Shown piece after piece: positions 57,801-64,000 of a stretch of 64,000 nt of DNA. The notes beneath the pieces were generated by a model, which saw only the letters and a list, made by a program, of their open reading frames with translations, ran no database searches and was not told the origin of the DNA. Position 1 is the first letter of the stretch; each line of letters opens with the position of its first letter. The position numbers and the translations under genes were made by a program. The DNA lies in the NCBI GenBank assembly GCA_902728285.1, contig CACVBU010000865.1:4245015-4309014 (forward strand), in the 5' to 3' direction. Origin of the DNA: Clytia hemisphaerica (taxonomy: Eukaryota > Cnidaria > Hydrozoa > Leptothecata > Clytiidae).

Positions 57801-60800
57801 ATATTTTACATGAGAAAAATTCACTTTTCATCGCTCTAACTGAGACGTGGCTTGCTGATCACAAGGATGCAGAAGTTGAAATTAATGACTACTTCATAAT
57901 TAGAGCTGATAGATCACAAACCAAAAAGAAAGATGGTCGATTCAGTGGAGGAGTAGTACTTTACATTAGAAACAACATCAGTTCAACCTTTAAACCAGTG
58001 TTGCAGTATTCAAACGGTGTGAATGAACTGCTAATTGTTCACTCCAAGAAATTAAACATATTGATATCTGTTATTTATTGACAACCAGATGACTCATCTC
58101 ACGGTCATCCATCAACCTCGAAAGAATTTTCTGAAATATTAAAAAAGATGAGAGATACTTTCAATACTTTTGCAGAAAATATCTTACCAGACATATTCTT
58201 GCTAGGAGATTTTAACCTTCCACATGCATCCTGGCCTTGTGGGAGTTCTACAAAAGGAGCTTCTAGTGATGAGAAGCAATGTTTATATCTGTTAAGTGCA
58301 CTTGCAAATGAATTTACGTTACAACAGTGTATCCTTAAGGAAACACACAAGGATGGCAATATACTTGAGTTAGTATGGACAAACAACCGTGAATTAGTAC
58401 ATAGCTACTCATGCATCTGTAAATATTAACATTCATAAAACTATAGAAGCAGTAACTGAAACAGCAACAGAATTCCAAGTAACTCATTTGAAAAATTCAA
58501 TATCTATCACGAAGAAATTGCCTGGGTGCTGGGAATCTGTAAAAAATGAACTGTCTCAAATTGACTGGGACAATGAATTTTATGAATTAAAATCTGTAGA
58601 AAAATTTGAAAAACTGTTAAAATATGCGAAAAAATCGTAGAAAAATTTGTTCCAATTAGGAAACCTTTACAAAACGAACAAAAATAAAATAATTCTGAGA
58701 GAAAGGAGGATTCTAATGAGGAGGCGGTCTAAGCTAGAAAAAAGATTCATCTCGGCAAGAAAATGTTTTCAGATTAAAAAAATCAAAACCCAACTTGTTG
58801 ATATTGAAAAACAATTATAAACCTCATACAGGAAGAGTAATTAATACAACTGCAGAAAAGAAAGCTTGTGAGGCGATCAAACTAAATCCAAAATATTTCT
58901 TTTCTTATGCTAAAAGACATAGTAAGACCAAAGCTAGAATTGGTCCTTTAATAGATAAAACAACAAACAATTATGTGTCTGACAGTAAAAAAATGGCAGA
59001 CATTCTTCAAAAAACAGTATCAATCAGTCTTCAGTACATCACTCGAAAACGCAAAATATAATGATAAAGACAGTGATTTTGTTTTGACTGATATTGATTT
59101 TACGAAAGAGGACTTTGTTGAGGAGATTGGAACAATATCCAAAAATGCAGCACCAGAACCTGATGGTTTTTCTGCTATCTTTCTCAAAAATTGTAGTCAA
59201 GAACTAGCAACTCCTTTTTGTTCAATCTGGAGAAAGTGTTTTGATAACGGGGAAACACCACATCTCTTCAAAGACAGTCATATCATATTCCTATTTACAA
59301 AGGTGGGGACCAAGGTGAAGCCCAAAATTATCGGCCAGTGTCACTAACCTTGCACATAATGAAAACCTTTGAAAAGATTGTGCGAAAAAACATTGTTAAA
59401 ATATCTAGAAGAGAATAACATTTTTAATGACTTCCAACATGGCTTTCGACAAGGTAGATGTTGTTTGAGTCAACTCCTTGAACATTATGATACAATACTA
59501 TCATACCTTGAGAGAGGTATTAATGTTAATGTCGACACAATTTATTTGGACTTCAGTAAGGCATTCGATAAAGTTGATAATGCAATTTTGTTACACAAAT
59601 TGTCTCAGCTCAGGATCAAAGGAAAGCTATTGCAATGGATTGAATCGTTTTTGAAAGACAAAAAACAATCTGTTGTTGTAAATGGCTTCAAATCCGAAAG
59701 TGCCCCTGTCATATCAGGAGTACCTCAAGGAACAGTACTTGGGCCAATTTTGTTTCTTCTGATGATTTCTGATATTGATGATAATATCAGGTATTCAATC
59801 CTTGCAAGCTTTGCTGACGATACTAGAATGCTTAAAGAAATCCAAGGAATAATTGACATGTTCAAGTTGCAACATGGTCTCAACATAGTTTATGATTGGA
59901 CTGAGAACAATAACATGAAACTAAATAGTTGTAAATTCGAACATTTGAAATACGGTAAAGATACTGAATCAAAAAGTTTATCAACCTATTTCACTAACAA
60001 CAAAACTGTAATTGAAAACAAAAACTCTGTCAAAGATCTTGGAGTGTGGATGAGTAGTGACTGCTCATTCACTGATCACATCAATAAAATGATAGCAAAA
60101 GCTAAGGACATTTCTAGTTGGATTTTGAGAACATTCAACAACAGAAGCAGTGATGTTATGATAACGTTATGGAAATCCTTAGTTCTCCCTCACCTCGACT
60201 ACTGTTCTCAGCTTTGGTCACCAAACAGCATCCACCAAATTGAACAGATTGAATCAGTACAAAAGAACTTCTTCAATAAAATCAAAGGCCTTAGTGCTTT
60301 CGATTATTGGGAACAATTGAAAATGTTGAAAATGTATTCTCTACAAAGGAGGAGGGAGAGATACAGAATTATTTATATTTGGTCGATACTAGAGGGTATA
60401 GTACCAAATTTCAGCCACACTGAAGGAGATGGCACTGTAAAAGGTGGTGTCTCGTCTTCAACTACAAGCCGTCATGGTCGAAAATGCCAACTACGAACAA
60501 TCCAACGAAGAGCTTAGCTGTACAGAATCCAGAACTCTTCAACAGTATTCCCTCTGACATACGAAATATCACTGGCTGTTCAAAAGACTCATTCAATAAA
60601 CGACTCAATAAATATCTGTGCTCTATACCCGACGAACCTCACACTACGTCGCGACAAACAAGATTGGCTGAATCAAATGCTCTTTTTTATCAAATTATAC
60701 GTGTTGGGCTCAACGAGCTGGACAGATGAATATCATCAAATTAAACTAAAGTATACTGAAGAAAGTAAACCTTAGACAGAGAGCGGAGGTAATATATGCT

Positions 60801-62809
60801 AGTTACTTGTTCGATTGACCTTCATTATAAAAGAAAGAGAATTAAAAAAAGAAAATTGAAGAATTGAAAAATTGGACACCCATCGGAATTGAACTCGGAG
60901 CCCCATCCATACAGTCAGGAGGCCCCCTTTCATTTTTTTTATATTACGCAAACGGCAGTGTGTGCTAAATTATTTTGGTTTCGCTTTCGATTTCAAACAA
61001 ACGTTGTAGCAACAGGGCACCCGTACATAGCAATCAGGCTGGGTAGAAAAATCTAAACATAGAATTCAAAAAAATACCGATCATCGTGTAGAGCACTAAA
61101 AAATACCCCCTTTCTATGTTTAGTTTGATCTACCTTGAATTATAACTGAAAATATCTTCAAATAACCTTTGTCCACTATTAGCCCGCGCGGTAATCTTTG
61201 CCCGCTTTAATTCTTAGATAATGAATGAGAGAGGTGCGCTTAGCTAAGCTGTGCTCGCGGGCGATAAATTTATGTTTACTTATCTTGTATATTTTAGTGG
61301 TATTTATCCAATGAAAAGGATGTTGACAAAATTGATTATGACATCACATCTTACTTTTACACTTTGGTATCTTCATTGCATCACAGTGTAAGGTTTGTTT
61401 TTATTTTAGTTTGTATCTTTGAAAGACCCCATTGGATTTAGGCAGGGCTGACGGATTTAGGACCACTCATGGTAATTAGTTATTCACAAGACTGTCAGGT
61501 TCGCCAAATCTTCTATTCTATATTGACTCATTTGGTCACTTTCGTTTTCTACCTGTTACATTTGAAATGTCAGTCTGGGAAATCCTCTCAATTGCACGCT
61601 TATGTTCCGAGGGCGTAAGCGCGCAATTGCATGGTTATAAATTACGCCCGCTCCCGCCCCGGTTGAAATTGCTTAGGGATTTCAAGGGGTTCAGAATTCT
61701 CTAATTTGGGCGAAGGCATGGTTTAACGGGCAATCCATTTTTACGGAATCTTCTACAATAAATTTTGAGTAAAACTGCCCTAGGCTTTTGAAATTCAACA
61801 GAGCTTTCGGAAGGAATTGCGTGTCAGAATAATAAAGGGTGCAATTGCACGCTTAGTTATCCAGTTTGAAGAGTGTGGCACTTTATCTCGACATCTCGAG
61901 CAAACTTGGAAAAAGTTGAGTGCAGGTGCAAAATTTGAGGTTTTCAGGTGCAAGTGCAGACAGTTTTTTAACCCCAAGTGCAGAGTTCCGCTATTTTCTC
62001 CTTGAGTGCAGCTAATTTTAGCAATTTTTGGCCTTTTTGGGCCAATTTTCGAGGAATAGGTGCACCAAAATTTAAACGGGTGCGCTCTTTGAAGAGCGGA
62101 ACTTGGTACATGTTCTTTTTTTTATAAGCAAGTGTCTGCCCCTACATCAGGCTCGCATTATGCTTAGCATTCTATTGTTCTCAAATAATAGAGCCATTGT
62201 TTAGGTACCAAAAACTGAGCCTGCGTATGCTTATAAACGTTATGCTTATAAAAGAAAAAACATGTATTTCCTCAAGCCATACTCTGCAAACTGGGCTTAT
62301 ATATACCATACCCCTCCTCTAATTCCAACACACCCTTCTTTAGAGAAAGGAATAAAAAACGGTCATACGCTTACCGCCCGTTTCAGAAAAATTTCGATAA
62401 GCGTGTAATTACACGGTTAAAAATTCTGCCATTTTGATAACCGTGCAATTGCGCGCTTATGGCCTGGGAACATAAGCGTGCAATTGAGAGGATTTCCCAG
62501 ACTGAATGTAAGTTTACTCCATCTTTGTAAAAACAAACAACAACAAACAACAAATTTATAATTTATACTGGAGTATTAAACTATATTAAACTCTTAACTT
62601 TGTGATAACTTTAGGAGGCTTTTCAATAATTCAAGACAAGAAAGTGTAATCTGACACTGAGCTGTTGTGAGAAATCAAAACAAAACAAAAACAAAAATTT
62701 AGAAACAAACAAAAAGTTTTTTAGAAAAAAACCTCATTTATTCTAAACCACAAACCTCATTAAAAGTCTCTCGTATATCGTCTATGGTATCTTGAGGTAA
62801 GGAAGCCAT
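39673..62809 (-). CDS. PLS: Plastin/fimbrin, actin-bundling protein, 13-exon gene
   Basis: Exons on the minus strand: 62809-62756, 46615-46460, 45905-45649, 45227-45020, 44781-44596, 44161-44081, 43674-43594, 43325-43190, 42445-42357, 41857-41659, 41386-41274, 40849-40706, 39825-39673. GT-AG introns with matching phases sum to 1857 nt (618 aa), against about 630 for vertebrate plastins. Domains in order: two canonical EF-hands (loops at residues 20-31 and 56-67), then four calponin-homology domains in two actin-binding pairs, roughly 115-230, 262-370, 389-495 and 510-615. Known family role: Ca2+-sensitive cross-linking of actin filaments in cytoplasm (vertebrate PLS1, LCP1, PLS3). The first intron is 16,140 bp, while the other twelve are all under 1 kb. 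That intron contains plus-strand genes and a LINE. Nothing in the reading frame looks broken. Confidence 0.96.
39921..40085. mobile_element. PLS: MITE with TTATTCATGATATTCATGAT arms
   Basis: Arms of about 65 bp containing CGGAAAGACCCCGGTTTTTG, inverted with few mismatches. Last plastin intron. Confidence 0.9.
40706..40849 (-). CDS. PLS: Plastin exon 12: CH4 (aa 521-568)
   Basis: [20 protein letters not shown] and [15 protein letters not shown] match plastin CH4. Acceptor CCTCAG, donor GTAAAC. Confidence 0.96.
41173..41187. repeat. PLS: G15 homopolymer
   Basis: Fifteen G in a row in the plastin intron between exons 12 and 11; likely length-variable and error-prone. Confidence 0.95.
41274..41386 (-). 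CDS. PLS: Plastin exon 11: CH3-CH4 junction (aa 483-520)
   Basis: [15 protein letters not shown] ends CH3; [13 protein letters not shown] opens CH4. Acceptor TTACAG, donor GTTTGG. Confidence 0.96.
41659..41857 (-). CDS. PLS: Plastin exon 10: CH3 core (aa 417-483)
   Basis: [28 protein letters not shown] and [11 protein letters not shown] are near-identical to vertebrate plastin CH3. Acceptor TCATAG, donor GTGAGT, phase 1. Confidence 0.97.
41926..41985. repeat. Short dispersed repeat shared with 8134-8190
   Basis: Same core as the copy at 8134; lies in the plastin intron between exons 9 and 10. Confidence 0.75.
42357..42445 (-). CDS. PLS: Plastin exon 9: start of CH3 (aa 387-416)
   Basis: [20 protein letters not shown] across the junction with exon 8, then GLVLFQ; vertebrates read [13 protein letters not shown]. 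Acceptor TTTTAG, donor GTTAGT. Confidence 0.97.
43000..43138 (-). repeat. tRNA-derived SINE, family A, copy 2
   Basis: On the minus strand it has an A box TAGTGTAGTGG, a B box GGTTCGATTCCCA and the tail CACTTGGCAAGTGAATGTAC as in copy 1. It sits in the plastin intron between exons 9 and 8, about 50 bp from exon 8. Confidence 0.85.
43190..43325 (-). CDS. PLS: Plastin exon 8: end of CH2 (aa 342-387)
   Basis: [20 protein letters not shown] is the plastin CH2 signature (vertebrates: GNPKLNLAFIANLFN). An acidic linker ending ESREEK follows. Acceptor TCACAG, donor GTGAGT, phase 1. A decayed copy of the acceptor and exon start lies at about 43441-43545. Confidence 0.96.
43441..43545 (-). repeat. 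PLS: Decayed tandem copy of plastin exon 8 acceptor region
   Basis: Matches 43311-43410 with an offset near 130 bp. On the minus strand it keeps CCCTTCAG then GACATAGTGGG, the start of exon 8, and then soon hits a stop. Confidence 0.75.
43594..43674 (-). CDS. PLS: Plastin exon 7 (aa 315-341)
   Basis: 27 codons, phase 0. [20 protein letters not shown] corresponds to plastin [20 protein letters not shown]. Acceptor TTTTAG, donor GTAAAA. Confidence 0.95.
43855..43935 (+). repeat. tRNA-derived sequence
   Basis: GGAGCGG at 43865-43875 can pair with CCGCTCC after a B box, GCGGTTCGAATCCCCGC, so acceptor and T arms survive. The D and anticodon arms are degraded. Lies in the plastin intron between exons 7 and 6. 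Confidence 0.6.
44081..44161 (-). CDS. PLS: Plastin exon 6 (aa 288-314)
   Basis: 27 codons, phase 0. [20 protein letters not shown] corresponds to plastin DSKAYYHLLEQVAP. The loop after it is shorter than in vertebrates. Acceptor GTTTAG, donor GTACTT. Confidence 0.93.
44218..44347. mobile_element. PLS: Small inverted-repeat element
   Basis: CCAGAAAAAAATTGAATATG and GGATGGAGGATATA are inverted with mismatches at 44311-44347. Plastin intron 5. Confidence 0.6.
44596..44781 (-). CDS. PLS: Plastin exon 5: CH1-CH2 linker and CH2 start (aa 226-287)
   Basis: [29 protein letters not shown] and [12 protein letters not shown] are the plastin hallmark between CH1 and CH2. Acceptor AATAG, donor GTTGGT. 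Confidence 0.97.
45020..45227 (-). CDS. PLS: Plastin exon 4: rest of CH1 (aa 156-225)
   Basis: [39 protein letters not shown] and [11 protein letters not shown] match plastin CH1 almost residue for residue. Acceptor TTTCAG, donor GTAACT. Confidence 0.97.
45428..45502 (-). repeat. PLS: Diverged copy of the plastin exon 3 end and donor
   Basis: On the minus strand it codes [20 protein letters not shown] then IIF and a GT donor (GTACAA instead of GTAAGA). The surrounding 240 bp also resembles the sequence around exon 3, so it is a tandem duplicate. Confidence 0.85.
45649..45905 (-). CDS. PLS: Plastin exon 3: linker and start of CH1 (aa 71-156)
   Basis: A variable linker rich in Thr/Ser/Gly, then [13 protein letters not shown] and LKDGIIF, the first CH helices. 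Donor GTAAGA, two bases out. A diverged copy of its 3' end and donor lies in the next intron at 45428-45502. Confidence 0.95.
46460..46615 (-). CDS. PLS: Plastin exon 2: two EF-hands (aa 19-70)
   Basis: Loops [12 protein letters not shown] and [12 protein letters not shown] both have acidic or oxygen ligands at 1, 3, 5 and 12 and Gly at 6, so calcium binding is expected. GYKLREMI lies between them as in plastins. Acceptor TTGCAG, donor GTTAGT. Confidence 0.95.
46781..46971. mobile_element. PLS: MITE, 191 bp
   Basis: Left TGGGCTGTTCCATT and CCATACAGGGGGTGGACGAA; right GTTTGTCCACCCCCTGTAT and AATGGAATGGTCCA as reverse complement. Plastin intron 1. Confidence 0.88.
47311..47575 (-). repeat. Dispersed repeat, copy 2, in plastin intron 1
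   Basis: Inverted relative to 9297-9570; contains CTATTCCACTTTGCGACTTT and TTTGACGTCACTTTAAACG. Its upstream edge on the plus strand is about 80 bp from the tentative exon at 47658. Confidence 0.85.
47658..47892 (+). CDS. Possible last two exons of an unknown plus-strand gene
   Basis: Exon A is 47658-47727, preceded by TTTATTTCAG and followed by GTAAGT. Exon B is 47823-47892, preceded by TTATGCAG and ending in TGA. Spliced in phase 2 they give an open, hydrophilic tail: [20 protein letters not shown], then a segment ending [13 protein letters not shown]. Both splice sites are good and the frame stays open, but I could not find upstream exons; the nearest upstream sequence is a dispersed repeat. 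It could be chance. No function is assignable. Confidence 0.35.
48325..48495 (+). pseudogene. Fragment of a second Mab-21-like gene
   Basis: The stretch closely follows 51652-51800 of the intact gene: shared blocks include GCTGAGAGTTTAA, the ACAGCCCTATTTACACGGAA block and CTTCTCCAGAAATGGACA. It has small indels and stop codons in the frame used by the intact copy. Only the C-terminal helical part is present; upstream similarity stops abruptly. It is probably a decayed duplicate left by local gene duplication. Confidence 0.8.
48560..48775. repeat. PLS: Inverted repeat, about 55-bp arms
   Basis: TTTTCATAAATTACGTCACG then AACATCACTTGCCTCGT at 48577-48612 are inverted at 48732-48768. Probably a MITE that landed next to the Mab-21 fragment. 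Confidence 0.8.
49200..50165. repeat. PLS: Dispersed repeat family C, tandem copies in plastin intron 1
   Basis: Two units with a period near 456 bp share AAGAACATTGATGTATGCTT, TTTTTGGCC(C/G), AATCGGGCTCCGTCACATT and GAGAAAAGCT. The end has (GGAC)n and ACCTCCACCCCACCGGGGTA as in the copies at 25560. Confidence 0.9.
50733..52205 (+). CDS. Mab-21 / cGAS-like nucleotidyltransferase, single exon, 490 aa
   Basis: The N-terminal nucleotidyltransferase core has GSAAEG (G46-G51), then FEFDVM with E66 and D68, and a third acidic residue in [10 protein letters not shown] (D164). The first pair matches the EFDVM motif of cGAS. The Mab-21 C-terminal domain shows [11 protein letters not shown] (around W218) and a downstream [21 protein letters not shown] helix. 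No cGAS zinc thumb is evident. By family knowledge this is either a cGAS-like receptor that makes cyclic dinucleotides on sensing nucleic acid or a catalytically silent Mab-21 protein; the acidic residues favour a possible enzyme. It lies on the plus strand in plastin intron 1. The start could also be the ATG at 50754 or 50763. The last 14 residues follow an A9 run and may be out of the original frame (see findings). The tail from about residue 385 is low-complexity and charged. Confidence 0.9.
   Translation: MITFFYSMRSMGSDLTALIDKIYEYDFSYRQLFAWGDTQDGSFLTGSAAEGAFICRALWNDKPNFEFDVMTPFASISKQKSLAIFVPTKFTGYYRLKWNETLNSCFYPKFSDCLPMKENNVEIYQYLDNRILDYFKRLQGHGVIEEGRPNIYSEVDSGLRIEEDIVPCIELSFLPYFVQPWFGRKRYWPSPETIEEIRASKCHLVLKSTPGSNTNYEWRISFSKAEVILANRKTLFQNKCFLLAKNIYYADLSHIKDDKSGYSISSYLLKTLMLYFLEQTPPAQWESWEMHQSYLHVLMVLYRRLAESLNKCFLPSYFVEDINLLAGYSQPYLHGIKLRIYLLLQKWTGSSFQSGMKMVPEKIFSSTHSMQYQMTGVAESLQNWPETESFEMHDLKTDEVKSKYSEPKKFHTPIHETEAEFRFETPTQQNESSEPDTDMKKFFFSNINSAYDRLKRKWTTEEMTRDMGVCCRIPLMMKKKQMTCREIQST
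52391..52396 (+). terminator. Polyadenylation signal candidate for the Mab-21-like gene
   Basis: AATAAA lies 186 bp after the stop at 52205 and about 97 bp after the alternative stop at 52294. Confidence 0.4.
53512..53533. repeat. (AT)n microsatellite
   Basis: Eleven AT units within the 52997-54966 element. Confidence 0.95.
53810..54370. repeat. AT-rich tandem repeat, about 120-bp unit
   Basis: AAGCCAATTTTCATTAGATT, GATTCGTTTCTTATAAAGTT and GATGCTTATAAGAAAAATGA recur four to five times; alternate units are most alike, suggesting a 245-bp higher-order period. Confidence 0.9.
56619..57730 (+). pseudogene. LINE ORF1 remnant with CCCH-type Cys/His cluster
   Basis: Starts [13 protein letters not shown] and is broken into at least four frame segments. 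A central block (57250-57440) codes [15 protein letters not shown] and later [15 protein letters not shown], spaced like CCCH zinc fingers. A proline/glutamine-rich end follows. ORF1 proteins of this kind bind the element RNA; here it cannot be made intact. Confidence 0.75.
57668..60729 (+). pseudogene. LINE ORF2 remnant: endonuclease and reverse transcriptase
   Basis: Endonuclease motifs [18 protein letters not shown] and [12 protein letters not shown] lie at 57780-58250. The reverse transcriptase begins near 58970 with [13 protein letters not shown] and continues in the segment 59369-60517: [36 protein letters not shown] and the catalytic FADDTR (YADD class). The C-terminal [11 protein letters not shown] tail ends at 60729. 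Breaks occur at 58081, 58430, 59062 and 59347, among others. Confidence 0.92.
61571..62504. mobile_element. PLS: TIR element, 934 bp, CAGTCTGGGAAATCCTCTCA termini
   Basis: About 70 bp at each end are inverted, including CAATTGCACGCTTATGTTCC. AATGT flanks both sides as a possible 5-bp target duplication. No coding region. Plastin intron 1, 250 bp from exon 1. Confidence 0.88.
62756..62809 (-). CDS. PLS: Plastin exon 1: start codon (aa 1-18)
   Basis: [18 protein letters not shown] before donor GTTTGT; phase 0 joins to FDLDHNGHI, giving the usual plastin start of a short helix leading into EF-hand 1. It was found by looking upstream for an exon that supplies the helix missing from exon 2; the 16 kb distance makes it the least secure exon. 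Confidence 0.8.
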
Positions 62810-62932
62810 TCCAAATAAACTTATGTGATTTATGAAATGGTCAGAAATGTCAGAAAATGACAGTGACTTTTTGATGACGAAAATTCTGAGCAAGGAGCTG
62901 CTGCTGCAGATTTATTTTTGTCCTCCTTCTTG

Positions 62933-62940
62933 TGACGTCA
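62933..62940 (-). promoter_or_regulatory. PLS: CRE-like palindrome upstream of plastin
   Basis: TGACGTCA, the full CREB/ATF site, lies 124 bp above the plastin start codon. The same octamer also occurs inside transposons in this window, so its role is unproved. Confidence 0.3.
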
Positions 62941-63064
62941 TACCTTGACGTTTACGGGACCCTCCCCCTTTTAGCTAAATTTTCTTGAACCTCTCCGCCG
63001 CAGAGTCAATGCCACCGCAAGCGCGGGCTCATTCCATAAATTTTATTTCATAAATTCAATAAAA

Positions 63065-63285
63065 ATAAAGTCCGAAGGGCAAGACTGAGATATGTCGTGC
63101 TTCGGCTGAAAAGTGTACCAAGTTTAGGTAGGAAATCCTACCTAGGTCACGTGAAATTGAAATAGAATTTTAGCGCTTGACAGGTTTTCGAAAACAATAG
63201 CAGAAATATTTTTTGCAATGTATTCACTTTTTTTTGTGGAAAAGCTTAAAGCATGACCTTCAGGCTTTACAAATCTATGGGCCAT
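63065..63285 (-). repeat. Dispersed repeat, inverted copy of 23570-23800
   Basis: Contains CGTGCTTCGGCTGAAAAGTG and TAGGTAGGAAATCCTACCTA. Lies 250-480 bp upstream of the plastin start codon. Confidence 0.85.
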
Positions 63286-64000
63286 CATAAATCTCAAAGC
63301 AGATTCTGATACTTACGTATGCACTCTTATGAGGCCATGGCTCCGCAAGAGAATCTACCTGGTTATTAGCACAATGCTACGATCTTTTTCTAGACTAGCA
63401 AATCATTTTCATCCCATATTTGGAATCAAATGAGCGTTTGAGCGCGCTGTGCTGCGATTGGCTAAAACAACCAGGTCCAATCATCACAATCGCCATATCC
63501 CTTTAGGAATTTATAGAGCAAAACGTGGTATGCGCAAAATGGATGATCTGTGTTGTGAGATTAAGGTCATCCACCATTAAAAGAAGAGGTTCTCAAGCAG
63601 TTTTCGTGATGGCGTGATAGGGACTTTTTTCTAGCGTGATTACGTGGTTTGGAATTTTTTTTTCGTGATTGCGTGATCAGAAGGGATGTGTGATTATCCA
63701 AATTTTTTGCTGATTTTCGTGATTGTGATTGAAGACAAGAAATTGCGTGGTATCGTGATCAGACTTACCGCTTGGCAGCGTCATAAAAGCAGGACAAAAT
63801 GCACACAACAAACATCATAGATTTTTAAATTAAAAAATTCCCTTTCTCCCGATAAGGTAGATTTTTATGAAAATGAAACAATGAATGAGCGAAAGCAAAT
63901 TAGTGAGGTCAGGTAGCACATAAAAACGTAAGAATACTTCAGATGGTGATTAAAGCATGAAATTTGGCACAGATGATCCTTAGAGGGTCTTAAACTTAAT

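Larger units (their letters stand above)
56560..60780 (+). mobile_element. LINE (CR1/jockey-like non-LTR retrotransposon), degenerate
   Basis: A roughly 4.2 kb plus-strand element in plastin intron 1 with ORF1, an AP-type endonuclease, a reverse transcriptase and the C-terminal tail typical of CR1/jockey ORF2. Frameshifts and stops interrupt all parts, so it is dead. No terminal repeats or clear poly-A tail are visible. The exact ends are estimates. Confidence 0.92.
46616..62755. other. PLS: Plastin intron 1, 16.1 kb
   Basis: It holds, in order: MITE 46781, repeat 47311, tentative exons 47658-47892, Mab-21 scrap 48325, hairpin 48560-48775, repeat family C 49200-50165, the Mab-21-like gene, the TIR element 52997-54966, the LINE 56560-60780 and the TIR element 61571-62504. 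The stretches 54970-56559 and 60781-61570 show no gene or known element. Confidence 0.8.
62810..64000. other. Plastin upstream region
   Basis: Holds the presumed plastin promoter and 5' UTR, a dispersed repeat (63065-63285) and a stretch at 63600-63760 with many CGTGATT(G/A)CGTG motifs in imperfect tandem. No gene recognised. Confidence 0.6.

Overview
This window is animal nuclear DNA: AT-rich, intron-rich and packed with transposon remains. Two complete spliced genes lie on the minus strand. One is a collagen prolyl 3-hydroxylase (leprecan/P3H) and the other a plastin/fimbrin. Leprecan-type collagen hydroxylation, tRNA-derived SINEs, CR1/jockey-like LINEs, hAT-like elements, foldback MITEs and a Mab-21/cGAS-like gene all point to an invertebrate metazoan. 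A cnidarian or other early-branching animal is my guess; the species cannot be fixed from this sequence.

Layout. 1-10.9 kb: no convincing gene; a 0.7 kb near-perfect palindrome, a 30-bp minisatellite, several non-autonomous DNA transposons and a SINE. 10.9-28.6 kb: the P3H gene, 12 coding exons, in-frame model of 684 aa. Its 7 kb intron 2 holds an opposite-strand two-exon gene (22212-23537, 225 aa) with an HNH/treble-clef-like C-terminus. 28.6-39.7 kb: intergenic; a LINE reverse-transcriptase relic, several TIR elements and a hAT-like element stuffed with a 50-bp minisatellite. 39.7-62.8 kb: the plastin gene, 13 coding exons, in-frame model of 618 aa. All but the first 18 codons sit within 39.7-46.6 kb. 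The 16 kb intron 1 then carries, on the plus strand, a Mab-21/cGAS-like nucleotidyltransferase gene (50733-52205), a pseudogene scrap of the same family, a possible two-exon tail of an unknown gene, a 2 kb TIR element and a broken 4 kb LINE. 62.8-64 kb: plastin upstream region and dispersed repeats.

How they relate. P3H works in the endoplasmic reticulum on collagen; plastin bundles cytoplasmic actin. There is no operon-like logic. The notable architecture is nesting: each minus-strand host gene has a plus-strand guest gene in its largest intron.

Points most worth a second look: (1) the P3H reading frame ends in TAG followed directly, in frame, by codons for KKEEL and a stop, so an ER-retrieval signal sits just behind a stop codon; (2) the Mab-21/cGAS-like gene keeps its catalytic acidic residues and has a -1 frame extension behind an A9 run; (3) three partial exon-plus-splice-site tandem duplications occur in the two host genes; (4) the 225-aa nested gene is unrecognised. 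All splice models were built by hand from GT-AG sites, phase and my knowledge of the families; no alignment or RNA evidence was available.
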